DNA of 36,978 nt from a virus: positions 1 through 36,978 of IMG/VR virus record IMGVR_UViG_3300033141_004054. One strand, 5' to 3'. The notes under the pieces were generated by a model that saw only the letters and a program-made list of their open reading frames with translations, had not been told where the DNA came from and searched no databases. The position numbers and the translations under genes are program-made. This document shows positions 6,552 through 16,264 of the stretch, in pieces (the stretch's first letter is position 1; every line of letters starts with the position of its first letter).

Positions 6552-9500
6552 ATGGCTGCTGACGGCGTCGTGACGATCACTCTTGGGATATCAGATCTAA
6601 CAGGAGCACCGCTTAGAACAATCGACCTACGTCTTAAAAATCTTGGTCAAACTGTTAATAAACATGTAAGAAAACCCTTTGCTGAAGCATCTAAAAGTGC
6701 TAAAGGATTTACATCTACTTTAAGTGAAATGGTAAGAAATATGCCTCGTCTGATTGTCACTTTTGGGGCGACCTACACAGCCATAAAATTTTTCATTAAA
6801 GGTATTCAAGCAATAGCAAATGAATTTCAACTTGGTTCAAAAGCTATAACTGAATATGAAAGAGCTATTTTAGGAATGGCAGCTTCTATTACTTCCTTAT
6901 CTCAGGGAAGTGGAAGTTTAGCTGCAATTTACGAAAAAGCAAAAATTTATGCTAAAGATTTAGTTGAACAGATAGAAATCCTTTCTGCAAAATCAATAGC
7001 ATCCGCCCATGAAATGACCTATGTAACAACTGTAATGATACAAAAAGGAATTTTAATTAATACTCAAATAAAAGAACAAAGAGAAGGTTTAGTTGCTATT
7101 GTAGATGCTATAAAATTAATTACTGCTGGACAGAATTTTGAAATACAAGGAAGACAAGAAATAAGAGGGCTACTTGATGGTACTATGAAAGCAACAAATC
7201 AATTACTTATGTTATTGCGAGCACAAAATCCAGAAATTGTTAAACAAATAAATTTACATAGAAAACAAGGGGATTTGATAGAATTTTTAGCTGATCAATT
7301 AAAAGGTTTTGTAAGTGCTCAAAAAGATGTTTTGAAATTAACTGAAACTTGGGGAGCGACTTTATCTACTATTAATAGAAGAATTTTAAGAGGGGCTTTC
7401 CGTCCTTATTATGAATGGAAAGTAAAACAACTTGAAGAAATAAGTAGTCTTTTAATGGATGAAAAAGGGCAATTGACGGAAATTTCTGAAGTTCTTCAAC
7501 TTGGCCTTAAAGGTAGTTTGGATGTAATAATTGGTACTCTTGAAATGATTAAAGCAGCTACTATAGAAATTAATACAATTTTTAAAGGAATGACTGGAAT
7601 AGGAATACCAAAACTTTTTAAAGATTGGTATTATTGGATAAAAAGAAGTGGGATTGGTTTAATAGAATTATCTACAATTTTAGGAAAACTTGTTATTGCT
7701 ATTACTGATTTTCAAATAGCTCCTTGGAGTCAGCCTTTTGAACGTTTTTATGAAGAAGTTAAATTAATTGAGGAAACAACACGAGGGGTATTAACTGATT
7801 TATACGATGAAGTTTATGGAGAAAAAAAGAAGAAGAAAACTCCTACGGATTATGCATTTCAAATTGGGACTTCATTAAGTGAAACATTAAAAAAGATTTC
7901 AGAAGAAGTTGAAAAGTTTACAACATCTAATATTGATAAACAGATAAATAAATATAAAGAATTGCGAAAGGAATTAGAAGAAGGGAGTAAAAAAGCAATT
8001 GAAGCATGGACAAACGTAATGGAAGAAGCACAATCTAAAGAAGGTTTGTCTGGATTACCAGGTTGGATTACTGGAATGTCTTCAAAACAAAAAGAAAATT
8101 TGAAAAGAGAAGCTGAAAATAGTATTAAGGGAGCTAAAGCAAATTTAACAATAATTAAAAACGAAACTAAAAAAGCTTATACAGGGTTAAATAAAATTAT
8201 TGCTCAATTAAATCAAAAAAAATTAAAAATTATAGATGATGAACTCAAGAAAGAATTTGATTCTATACGAAAAGAATATGAAAAAGAAAAAAAAGAACAT
8301 GAAAAAGCAATAAAAGAAAAATGGCAAAGACAATCTGATGCAATTGAAAAGGATTATAAATTATATATAGATAATCATAAAAAGCTAAAAAAACTTCAAA
8401 AGGAATATGAGCAAAATAGAATTGATTTAATGGAAGATGGTTTTGAAAAGAGAAAGAAAAGAATAGAACTTGAAAGAGATATAAAAATTAAAGCATTAGA
8501 AGATATTGTAGGAATGGAAAAGGAGACAACAGAATTAATAGAAAAAATTAAAATACAATCTTCAGAGCGAATACAAAAGGCATACAGAGAAGAATGTCAA
8601 ACAACAATAAATATAGGTAGAGATTTAGCCTCTTCAATTGTAGATTCTTTTGGAAAAGATACTTTTGGTGAAGCCCTTTCAAAGAATTTAGGTGGTAGTT
8701 TTGCAAATGCTTTAAAAGACGCTTTAGCAGAAAAATTAAAGTTTGACCTTGTACTGGAAAAGAACTTTTTAAAGGATATTCCAAATATGATAAATGCAGG
8801 AATATCTGCAATAGGTGGATTTTTTGGTCTTGGTGGTGGAGGAGGTAGTGGAAAAGGTAGAGGTGGAAGTAAAACTATGGGGGTAATACAAGGTATTAAT
8901 ACAGCACGAGGAATATCAGAATTAGGAGGTATATGGGCAGGTATAGGAAGTGGTCTTGGATTAACTACAAGTACATACGGAGCTGGTTCTACAGTAATGT
9001 ATGGTGGAAATATGATATCAATGCCAGGAGAAATAACTTCTGGGCCAATAATAAATCCTGAAATGTGGAGTAATATAGGAAAAGGGCTTGGTGGTGCTGG
9101 CCTTGGTTATATGGGAGGTAATATAATTAATAATATGGTTAATCCTTATGGTGGAGGCTATGGCGGATTTGGAGGCGCATTAGGAGGAGGTATTGCAGCA
9201 GCAGCTGGTGCTGGTGGATGGGGGATACCAATAGCTATTGGCTCATCTTTATTGGGAAGTTTATTTGGTAAGAAAAAGAGACCAAGAGATCAAAGAACTA
9301 CAATGTTTGATTATAGTGCTCCTTTATTTGAATGGATGAGTGGATATGGTGGAGGCATAATGTCGGAGCATATTACTGGGAGTGAATCTGATATGGAAAA
9401 AGGAATACGAGAGGCAATCACTAAAATGTCAAGTTCTATATTTGAAAATATGGCAGAAGTATTTACAAAAACATTAAGTGAAGAAGCGTCATATAAATTT

Positions 9501-11237
9501 ATTGAAGAATTAAGAAATACAACTGTTAATATGCAAGGTTTTGTAACAAAGACAGCATATAATGAAGATTTTGGTGCAATGATGGAAGGATGGATTACTT
9601 CTCTTGTACCATTGCATATTTGGGCGGATACAGTTGATATTTGGAAAGATTATCTTACAGAAATGGGAATTGGTGTGGAGGAAGCAGAAGCAAAAACAAA
9701 AGAATTGCATGATAAACTTACATCAATTAGAGGAGAAGATGCTCCTGAGGCAACATGGCAAAGTTTAACACAATATGTTAAAGATCAATTAACAGGTATT
9801 ACTGACGAATGGAAAGAATATATAGAAGCAGTCGGATTTTATTTCAATGAAATAGATGCTGCATTACATCCAATACAACATAAGTTTGATGAGCAGGAAA
9901 GAGATATAAAAGGATGGAAAGCTAATATGATAAAATTAGCTGAAATTATAGGAATAAGTATAGATGATGTAATAATAGCTTTTAATAAAATGATGTATAA
10001 TTTAAGTATATCAAAAGGACAAGCACAAATCGGATGGACAAAAGAAGTTGGGAGTAAAGCGGGGGGATTATCATGGGGACTACAAACAAAAATGGCTATA
10101 TGGGAAGCCAATGTTTGGTATAATAATATGCATGATAATATGGTAGAATTATATAGTGATACTGATAAATTTACTGATGCAATTAAGCTATTAGATAATG
10201 CTATGGATAAGTTAATAGAAAGTATTAACGAGACAAGAGCTGCTGCTGGTGTAGATTGGACAATGGAAATGTTAGAAAGGATTAATCCAGAACAAAGAGA
10301 TAAATTTTCAAGTTATATACAAGAAATAATTGGATATAAATCTACACAATATTTAAAAGAACAAATGGATTTTGTAGAGAACACTTATGGTCCTGGAGCG
10401 TATGGAATTACAGGAGGTCAGAGATGGGTTCCTGGAGCAGGATCACAGAATTCTCCTTCTGGTACAGTACGCAGAAAAGGTAAGGGATGGGAACAGCTTG
10501 TTTCATTATCTCCACTTGAAGTAATGAAACAAGATTATGCTGCCGAATATCAAAGATATCAAGATGCAATTAATTTAGCAGAACTTGCCACAGAAGAATA
10601 TAGAAAAAGTCTTATAGATGAATTTTTTCCTACAATGGATCAAATTACAGAAGATATAACTGAAGCATTAAAACTTTATTATGGTGCTTTAACTGAAAGA
10701 CAAAGAGAATTAGAAAGAACACAACATGATTTGGAAAGTTCTATTTCACAAAGAGAATCTAATATATTTGGATTGTCTTCTACAATGGCTAATCTACAAT
10801 CTGGTGAATTTTCACCATATGGTCCTTATGATAGAATGGAATCGGTTACAAAGTGGTATGAAGAATTAAAATCTGGGGCTATGCAAGGAACTGGTATTTC
10901 TGATTTTACTAGTTATATTTCTACTTATCTTTCTCAAGCTAAAGATATGTGGGCAAGTTCTAAACAATACTTTAATGTTTATGAAAAAGTAATGTCAGAT
11001 TTAAAATCGGTTAAAGCGAAAGAAGCTGAAAGACTTGAAGCAGATAGATTGGAATTACAAAAAGTTAATACTAATCTTGAATATATAACAGATATATTAG
11101 AAGATATTAAAGAAATAGAAGAGAAACAAAGTATAATAATTAATGTTGAAAAAGGTATATCAATAAATGAAATAATTGATAAAATTAATGAAGCAATAGC
11201 AACTGGTAAAGCAGTAATTGTTAAACCTACTTTTTAG
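6552..11237 (+). CDS. Tape measure protein
   Basis: With 1561 residues this is the longest structural gene and lies directly after the chaperones. It sets tail length and is ejected with the DNA. An amphipathic/hydrophobic region lies near residues 60-110 (FGATYTAIKFFIKGIQAIANEF). Residues ~450-680 are long charged helices with coiled-coil character (EKEKKEHEKAIKEK). Residues ~750-905 are Gly-rich and hydrophobic (GGFFGLGGGGGSGKGRGG to IPIAIGSSLLGSLFG), the likely membrane-active part. Residues ~1360-1540 are helical again. By the rule of ~0.15 nm per residue the tail would be about 230 nm. The first ~50 bases are unusually GC-rich. SD AGGAG lies at 6537-6541. Confidence 0.9.
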   Translation: MAADGVVTITLGISDLTGAPLRTIDLRLKNLGQTVNKHVRKPFAEASKSAKGFTSTLSEMVRNMPRLIVTFGATYTAIKFFIKGIQAIANEFQLGSKAITEYERAILGMAASITSLSQGSGSLAAIYEKAKIYAKDLVEQIEILSAKSIASAHEMTYVTTVMIQKGILINTQIKEQREGLVAIVDAIKLITAGQNFEIQGRQEIRGLLDGTMKATNQLLMLLRAQNPEIVKQINLHRKQGDLIEFLADQLKGFVSAQKDVLKLTETWGATLSTINRRILRGAFRPYYEWKVKQLEEISSLLMDEKGQLTEISEVLQLGLKGSLDVIIGTLEMIKAATIEINTIFKGMTGIGIPKLFKDWYYWIKRSGIGLIELSTILGKLVIAITDFQIAPWSQPFERFYEEVKLIEETTRGVLTDLYDEVYGEKKKKKTPTDYAFQIGTSLSETLKKISEEVEKFTTSNIDKQINKYKELRKELEEGSKKAIEAWTNVMEEAQSKEGLSGLPGWITGMSSKQKENLKREAENSIKGAKANLTIIKNETKKAYTGLNKIIAQLNQKKLKIIDDELKKEFDSIRKEYEKEKKEHEKAIKEKWQRQSDAIEKDYKLYIDNHKKLKKLQKEYEQNRIDLMEDGFEKRKKRIELERDIKIKALEDIVGMEKETTELIEKIKIQSSERIQKAYREECQTTINIGRDLASSIVDSFGKDTFGEALSKNLGGSFANALKDALAEKLKFDLVLEKNFLKDIPNMINAGISAIGGFFGLGGGGGSGKGRGGSKTMGVIQGINTARGISELGGIWAGIGSGLGLTTSTYGAGSTVMYGGNMISMPGEITSGPIINPEMWSNIGKGLGGAGLGYMGGNIINNMVNPYGGGYGGFGGALGGGIAAAAGAGGWGIPIAIGSSLLGSLFGKKKRPRDQRTTMFDYSAPLFEWMSGYGGGIMSEHITGSESDMEKGIREAITKMSSSIFENMAEVFTKTLSEEASYKFIEELRNTTVNMQGFVTKTAYNEDFGAMMEGWITSLVPLHIWADTVDIWKDYLTEMGIGVEEAEAKTKELHDKLTSIRGEDAPEATWQSLTQYVKDQLTGITDEWKEYIEAVGFYFNEIDAALHPIQHKFDEQERDIKGWKANMIKLAEIIGISIDDVIIAFNKMMYNLSISKGQAQIGWTKEVGSKAGGLSWGLQTKMAIWEANVWYNNMHDNMVELYSDTDKFTDAIKLLDNAMDKLIESINETRAAAGVDWTMEMLERINPEQRDKFSSYIQEIIGYKSTQYLKEQMDFVENTYGPGAYGITGGQRWVPGAGSQNSPSGTVRRKGKGWEQLVSLSPLEVMKQDYAAEYQRYQDAINLAELATEEYRKSLIDEFFPTMDQITEDITEALKLYYGALTERQRELERTQHDLESSISQRESNIFGLSSTMANLQSGEFSPYGPYDRMESVTKWYEELKSGAMQGTGISDFTSYISTYLSQAKDMWASSKQYFNVYEKVMSDLKSVKAKEAERLEADRLELQKVNTNLEYITDILEDIKEIEEKQSIIINVEKGISINEIIDKINEAIATGKAVIVKPTF

Positions 11238-11245
11238 GAAAAAAA

Positions 11246-14200
11246 ATGGCAGAAAGTTTTGCAACATGGGCAAGTAAGGAAGTTACAGAAAAGATATTTT
11301 TGGTAACACTTTCCCCGAATAATATTGCAGATGGGGATAGCTGGACTGAAAAGGGTAGTGATACTTTACCAACAAGCAGAAGACTTCATCAATGTCTTGT
11401 TTATAAAGAAAAAATGTGGATAATAGGTGGTTATGTTGGGAGTGCTTCACGGAAAGTATATTATTCTACTGATGGAGAAACATGGACTGAGGCTGGAACT
11501 GATGCTTTGCCTGTTGCTACTTATGCTCATACTTGTTTAGTTTATGATGGGAAAATGTGGGTTATTGGAGGCTATACAACAAGTGCAGTCAGAAAAGTAT
11601 ATTACTCTACTGATGGAGAAACTTGGACAGAAGCTGGTTCTGATGCTCTCCCTGTAGCTACTTATTATCATGTATCTCTTGTATTTGACAATAAGATGTG
11701 GGTTATTGGGGGAATAGGGGTTGCTGAAACAAGAAAAGTATATTACTCTACTGACGGAGAAACTTGGACAGAGAAAGGGACAAATTCTTTACCAGTAGCT
11801 TTAAGAAATGGTGCTGGGTGTGTTTACGATGAAAAGATGTGGTTTACAGGGGGGTATACAGGAGCGGCGAATGCCCAAACAGTTTATTATTCCACTGACG
11901 GGGAAACTTGGACAGAGAAAGGGACAAATTCTTTACCCTCTGCGATTAGTAATCATCAATGTCTTGTTTATAACAATAAGATGTGGCAAATAGGAGGCTA
12001 TGTAAGTTCTTCTATAAAAAAAGTGTATTATTCTACTGACGGAGAAACATGGACTGAAGCTGGAACTAATGCATTAATTGAACCTATTTATTATCATCAG
12101 TGTCTTGTATATAAAGGGAAAATGTGGACTATTGGTGGTTATACAGGAGTGGCAAATTCACAAAAAGTTACATATTCTACTTTGGATACTTATTATCTTA
12201 CCAATTGGGGAGGAGAACAAAATAATGATTGGTCTCATTATTATGACCCAAGAATAAGTAGTATGCCTTCTTATAAACAATATCTTACTGAACTATTTTA
12301 TGGGGCATCTATACTCAGTTGGGGTTCAATGACAATAAATAATGCAGATGGTGAATTTGACTCTGTTATTACTGGGAATTGGATAGATGGAGATATAACA
12401 ATTAGAGTTGGTGGTTTGAATGTTCTCTATTCAAATTACAAATTAATATTAGATGGTACTTATAGATTTGCTTCTGCAAATAGAAATAGTTTTACTATAG
12501 ATATTTTTGATAATCAAAAAGATTTATTTGAAAAGGAAATTCCACCAAGAGAATTTGAAAAAGGTGCTTATCCTAATATTGCTGATAGTCTTGTAGGAAA
12601 ACCCATACCACTTTGTTATGGGATTCTTAAAAATATCAGTCCAATAAATACAAGTTATAAAGGAACAACTTCTAAAACTACTGTTTTAAGTGCAAGTATT
12701 AATGATACAAATACATCATTTGCAAGTGATGGTAGTGGAGATATTTCTGATTTTCCTATTTATGGGGGAATTGTTTTAATAGATGATGAAGTTTTACAAT
12801 ATACAGTAAGAAGTGGAAATAGTTTTACTACTGTAACAAGAGGGAAAATAGGAACAGATCCAGATGGACATTCTTCTGGTGCTACAATAACATTACTTGC
12901 AGGAATTGAATATAAATATCATGATACAGTAAGTACTGGAAATGCAGCATATCCTGAAAGTATATGGAAATTTACTTTAGGAAAAAGTGTTTATAGTGTT
13001 CATTATTTTGGTTCAAATGAAAATACTGCTTTGTTAAACGAAGATGTAAGCATAGGAGAAACTGCTATTGATATTGATAATGTAACAGGATCAGTCCCTT
13101 CTCCTGGAGGCTATTTTATAGTTGACCAAGAAGTTATTCGATATGATTCTTTTACAGATAATGGTGGTGGTTCTTATACTTTAAATAGTTGTACTAGAGG
13201 AGAATATAGTACAACTGATGCAACACATTCCAATAATGCTAAAATATGGTTTCGTGCTAGTTGTACAAATGCAGCAACTACTCTTGTAGTAATACATGCA
13301 AGTGGAATATATGGAGTAACAAATTCTAATTGGGCAAGATTAGATTCTTCAGGAAATTTAGGAATGTCTTCAAAATTATCAGCAGGGCTTATAACATATA
13401 CAGGAAGAAGTACAAATTTTCTTACTGGTGTTGGGAATCTTCCCGCTGCTGGTCTTGGGACTGCTACTTCTTTCTGGGGATTAGGTTCTTCTATGTATTC
13501 TGCATCACATGTTTCTGGTGATGATGATTATTGTGTTTTTCTTTCTCAAATTAAAACTGGTGGGGATTTTTCTGCATTTTCATCTGCTGTAAATGAAGGT
13601 ATTGAACAAACAAAAGTATTTTTTAAAGTTGGAAGTGAAATTATGGGTGTTTATAAATACTGGAAAAATTATCCATTATGGGATTCATATTTAGGATGTG
13701 GACAAATAGTTTTGGGGGGTAAGGTATTCAAGTGTAGTTATAATTCAACTTCTTATAGGGGTATGAAAGGAACTACTGCAGCAGTTCACTCAGAAAATAA
13801 TGTTATTTATGTAGAAAGTCCTATTGTATGGAGTGTAAGAGATAATGGTGTATGGTTAGAAAGAAAACCTAGTGATGCAGATGCTCCTGCACCAGGGGAA
13901 TATTATATTGATGCAACAAACGGAAAAATTTATCTTGGTTCTATACCTAGTGGAAAATTAACATTAGAAGTTGCTGGTGATTATTTTGAACCAAATAAAT
14001 ATGCTTTCTGGCATAGAATAATGGAAGAACTTATAGTTAATTTTACTGATTTAACCTCATCTGATATTGATGAAAGTTCATTAGAATGGCTAGATTATAA
14101 TGCGCCACATGAAATAGGATTATATCTTACAGAAAAAAGAAAAGTAAAAGATGTTTTAGATATGATTTGTATTCCTCTCTTAGGATGGTATGGAATGGAT

Positions 14201-14779
14201 AGAAATAGAACATTAATGATTAGAAAAATAAATGCATGGGATTATGTAGGATGGGTACATTCAAGTACTACTTGTTTTAGTGAATGGACAATTACAAATG
14301 ATATGATTTTTGATATACAAATTAAACCTTCTCCTTTGTACTTAAATAAAATTAATTTTAAATGGAATAAAAATTGGACTATACAAAGTAAAGACGAATT
14401 AGCAACATCACTTACACCACAGGAAAAAGATAAATATGAATTAGATTATCAAACTTATACTATTGATAAAAAAGGAAGTCGTTATGGTGTAGAAAAAACT
14501 GTGGAATCTTTATTGGTAGATGATGTAGATAATACAAGTAGAAAAGATGAATGTGGGATATTAGCCTCGCAATGGATAGATCATTATGATAATCATAGAA
14601 AGATTATACAAGTAAAGATTAAACAATATGCTTTTCTTATATCTCTAGGAGACCTTGTAACACTTTCTTGTGATCGTTATAATATTGATTCTGAAGATTA
14701 TCAATGTGTAGGAATAGAAGAAAATTATAATGATTCAATGGTATCTTTAACTCTTTTTGGAAATTTAACTTACTCATAA
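11246..14779 (+). CDS. Tail-tip/hub protein with N-terminal six-bladed Kelch-like propeller
   Basis: The protein has 1177 residues. Residues ~31-310 hold six repeats of 47-48 residues, with MW at residues 57, 104, 151, 198, 246 and 293. Each is of the form HxCLVYxxKMWxIGGY then KVYYSTDGETWTEAG, a Kelch pattern (hydrophobic strand, Gly-Gly, Tyr, Trp). After residue ~330 the sequence looks like a phage tail hub or tip protein, with GASILSWGSMTINNADGEF and, near residues 930-1000, KRKVKDVLDMICIPLLGWYG, as in tail-tip proteins. Three copies of an RGxxGT...H motif lie between. I infer a tip protein whose propeller may bind a host-surface glycan. It is encoded right after the tape measure. Confidence 0.75.
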   Translation: MAESFATWASKEVTEKIFLVTLSPNNIADGDSWTEKGSDTLPTSRRLHQCLVYKEKMWIIGGYVGSASRKVYYSTDGETWTEAGTDALPVATYAHTCLVYDGKMWVIGGYTTSAVRKVYYSTDGETWTEAGSDALPVATYYHVSLVFDNKMWVIGGIGVAETRKVYYSTDGETWTEKGTNSLPVALRNGAGCVYDEKMWFTGGYTGAANAQTVYYSTDGETWTEKGTNSLPSAISNHQCLVYNNKMWQIGGYVSSSIKKVYYSTDGETWTEAGTNALIEPIYYHQCLVYKGKMWTIGGYTGVANSQKVTYSTLDTYYLTNWGGEQNNDWSHYYDPRISSMPSYKQYLTELFYGASILSWGSMTINNADGEFDSVITGNWIDGDITIRVGGLNVLYSNYKLILDGTYRFASANRNSFTIDIFDNQKDLFEKEIPPREFEKGAYPNIADSLVGKPIPLCYGILKNISPINTSYKGTTSKTTVLSASINDTNTSFASDGSGDISDFPIYGGIVLIDDEVLQYTVRSGNSFTTVTRGKIGTDPDGHSSGATITLLAGIEYKYHDTVSTGNAAYPESIWKFTLGKSVYSVHYFGSNENTALLNEDVSIGETAIDIDNVTGSVPSPGGYFIVDQEVIRYDSFTDNGGGSYTLNSCTRGEYSTTDATHSNNAKIWFRASCTNAATTLVVIHASGIYGVTNSNWARLDSSGNLGMSSKLSAGLITYTGRSTNFLTGVGNLPAAGLGTATSFWGLGSSMYSASHVSGDDDYCVFLSQIKTGGDFSAFSSAVNEGIEQTKVFFKVGSEIMGVYKYWKNYPLWDSYLGCGQIVLGGKVFKCSYNSTSYRGMKGTTAAVHSENNVIYVESPIVWSVRDNGVWLERKPSDADAPAPGEYYIDATNGKIYLGSIPSGKLTLEVAGDYFEPNKYAFWHRIMEELIVNFTDLTSSDIDESSLEWLDYNAPHEIGLYLTEKRKVKDVLDMICIPLLGWYGMDRNRTLMIRKINAWDYVGWVHSSTTCFSEWTITNDMIFDIQIKPSPLYLNKINFKWNKNWTIQSKDELATSLTPQEKDKYELDYQTYTIDKKGSRYGVEKTVESLLVDDVDNTSRKDECGILASQWIDHYDNHRKIIQVKIKQYAFLISLGDLVTLSCDRYNIDSEDYQCVGIEENYNDSMVSLTLFGNLTYS
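11336..12175 (+). repeat. Six tandem ~141-144 base repeats encoding the Kelch-like blades
   Basis: DNA-level repetition is obvious. The segment AACTTGGACAGAGAAAGG and the following 15 bases recur exactly 144 bases apart (11761 and 11905), and the TATTACTCTACTGA...GGAGAAAC block recurs in nearly every unit. Identity at the DNA level suggests recent duplication or ongoing recombination between blades. Confidence 0.85.
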
Positions 14780-14794
14780 AAATGAGAAAAGTAC

Positions 14795-14823
14795 TTGACA
14801 AAATGAGAGAAATGACGTATATT
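14795..14823 (+). promoter_or_regulatory. Sigma70-type promoter before the second distal tail gene
   Basis: TTGACA (14795-14800) and TATATT (14818-14823) are separated by exactly 17 bases in the 80-base gap after the Kelch gene. This is the clearest promoter in the window and would drive the distal tail protein, lysis genes and perhaps the nonulosonic-acid cassette. Confidence 0.7.
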
Positions 14824-14859
14824 ATATATAAAAACATAAAACGAAGGAGGGGTTAGATT

Positions 14860-16254
14860 GTGGCCACGGAAACAATCTATAATAAGATCAGAATTTTGCA
14901 TAGGAATTTTGCTGATGAGGCTACTATTACAGCACGCAGTTCTGCTACAGCTTACCCAATTTCAAATATTATAACTGATCAGAGGGGGAAAACTTGGAGG
15001 AGTGATACCTTGTCGACAACTACACTTTCCGCTCAACTCAATGCTGGAGATAATACTATGTCAGTTGTAGATGCTACCGTTTTTGATTCTACTGGATATG
15101 TCCAGGTAGGAACTGAAATTATAGAATATCAAGGGGCATGTTCTTCTACAGATGTCCTCTACAACCTTGTTCGTGGAAAATGGGGAACTACAGCAGCAAT
15201 TCATGTTAATGGATCTACTGTAAACCAAATTGAATATATTGATATAGATTTAGGAAATTCATATTTAGAAAAAAGAGTAACATGTGTTGCCCTTGCCAAT
15301 TTCAATCTTTCAGTTGGATCACGCATAGTAATTGTAGGAGGAGATTCTGCTGGTGAATTAGAAGTGGGATCTCATGACTATACTTCCCAGCACATTTATA
15401 CATATGGAAGACTTTATACTGATATTACACAAGGCCCCGAAGCATCTGGTCCTTATGCCGATTACGGCTGGGGGGATGTGATATATGGCGTAGATATAGA
15501 ACGCAGATTAGCAGATCCAAATGCCACACGTTATTTTAGGCCTGTATGTATAGGATATCTTGGTGATGCTATATTACAAACGGCAGTAAATACTACAGAT
15601 ACCACTTTTACAGTTTATAAGAACCCATCTTATTGGACAAATGATACTGATGGTTTTTATTCATCAGGGGGATGGGCAATAATTTTGGATAGTATAAATG
15701 GTCATGAGGCAATAACATATACAGGAAAAACCGCAAACACACTTACAACAATTACAAGAGGAGATGGGGGAACTACAGCCGTTGCACATACTGATGGGTG
15801 TAATATTATCGAGATGCAACACAAAAGATACTATAGAATTTATTTGAGCGAAATTGCTCCAGCTACAACGTACATAGAAATTGGCCGTTTGTTTTTAGGA
15901 GATTTTGTTGAGTTTAGAAATACTTTTCAATATGGAAGTACGATTTCTATAGAAGATTTGAGCAATGCTACATATTCATTAAGTGGTGTAAAGTTTGTAG
16001 ACGTAAAACCCAGAAGACACCTTGGGAAATTAAATTTCAATATGATAAGAAATGCTGAAAATAGAGCACAACTTATGCAATTTTATGAATATCTCAGTAG
16101 AGAAAAAAATTTTTTTATAGACCTTTTTAGGGGGCATACAGCGATTGAAGAATTTTTTGGAAAATTTTATGTAGAATTGACTTCATCAGATGAAATAGTA
16201 AGAACTAATAGAGATCGTAATGCTATAACTATGAATTTTAGAGAAGTAATATAG
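14860..16254 (+). CDS. Distal tail structural protein
   Basis: This 464-residue protein starts at GTG 14860 with a strong AAGGAGG (14844-14850). The N-terminus has SATAYPISNIITDQRGKTWR, a pattern of phage proteins with a jelly-roll/discoidin-like domain. It carries two copies of the RGxxGTTAxxH motif (VRGKWGTTAAIHVNGSTV near residue 105 and TRGDGGTTAVAHTDGCNI near 305), the same element found three times in the upstream tip protein. The C-terminal ~100 residues contain HLGKLNFNMIRNAENRAQLM and a FIDLFRGHTAIEEFFGKF segment. Position and shared motifs make it a tail-tip or baseplate-hub component. I see no enzymatic motif. Confidence 0.65.
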   Translation: MATETIYNKIRILHRNFADEATITARSSATAYPISNIITDQRGKTWRSDTLSTTTLSAQLNAGDNTMSVVDATVFDSTGYVQVGTEIIEYQGACSSTDVLYNLVRGKWGTTAAIHVNGSTVNQIEYIDIDLGNSYLEKRVTCVALANFNLSVGSRIVIVGGDSAGELEVGSHDYTSQHIYTYGRLYTDITQGPEASGPYADYGWGDVIYGVDIERRLADPNATRYFRPVCIGYLGDAILQTAVNTTDTTFTVYKNPSYWTNDTDGFYSSGGWAIILDSINGHEAITYTGKTANTLTTITRGDGGTTAVAHTDGCNIIEMQHKRYYRIYLSEIAPATTYIEIGRLFLGDFVEFRNTFQYGSTISIEDLSNATYSLSGVKFVDVKPRRHLGKLNFNMIRNAENRAQLMQFYEYLSREKNFFIDLFRGHTAIEEFFGKFYVELTSSDEIVRTNRDRNAITMNFREVI

Positions 16255-16264
16255 GAGAATAATT

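Noticed and set aside
11336-12175. Sialidase-like Asp-box (BNR) reading of the repeated STDGETW element, which would pair nicely with the sialic-acid genes
   Set aside because: Asp boxes need S-x-D-x-G-x-x-W; here Asp is followed directly by Gly, and the strong 'CLVYxxKMWxIGGY' half of each repeat is Kelch-like. No sialidase catalytic Arg triad or Tyr/Glu pair was seen.
11336-12175. Diversity-generating retroelement acting on the Kelch repeats
   Set aside because: No reverse transcriptase, template repeat or adenine-biased variable region is seen in the window.
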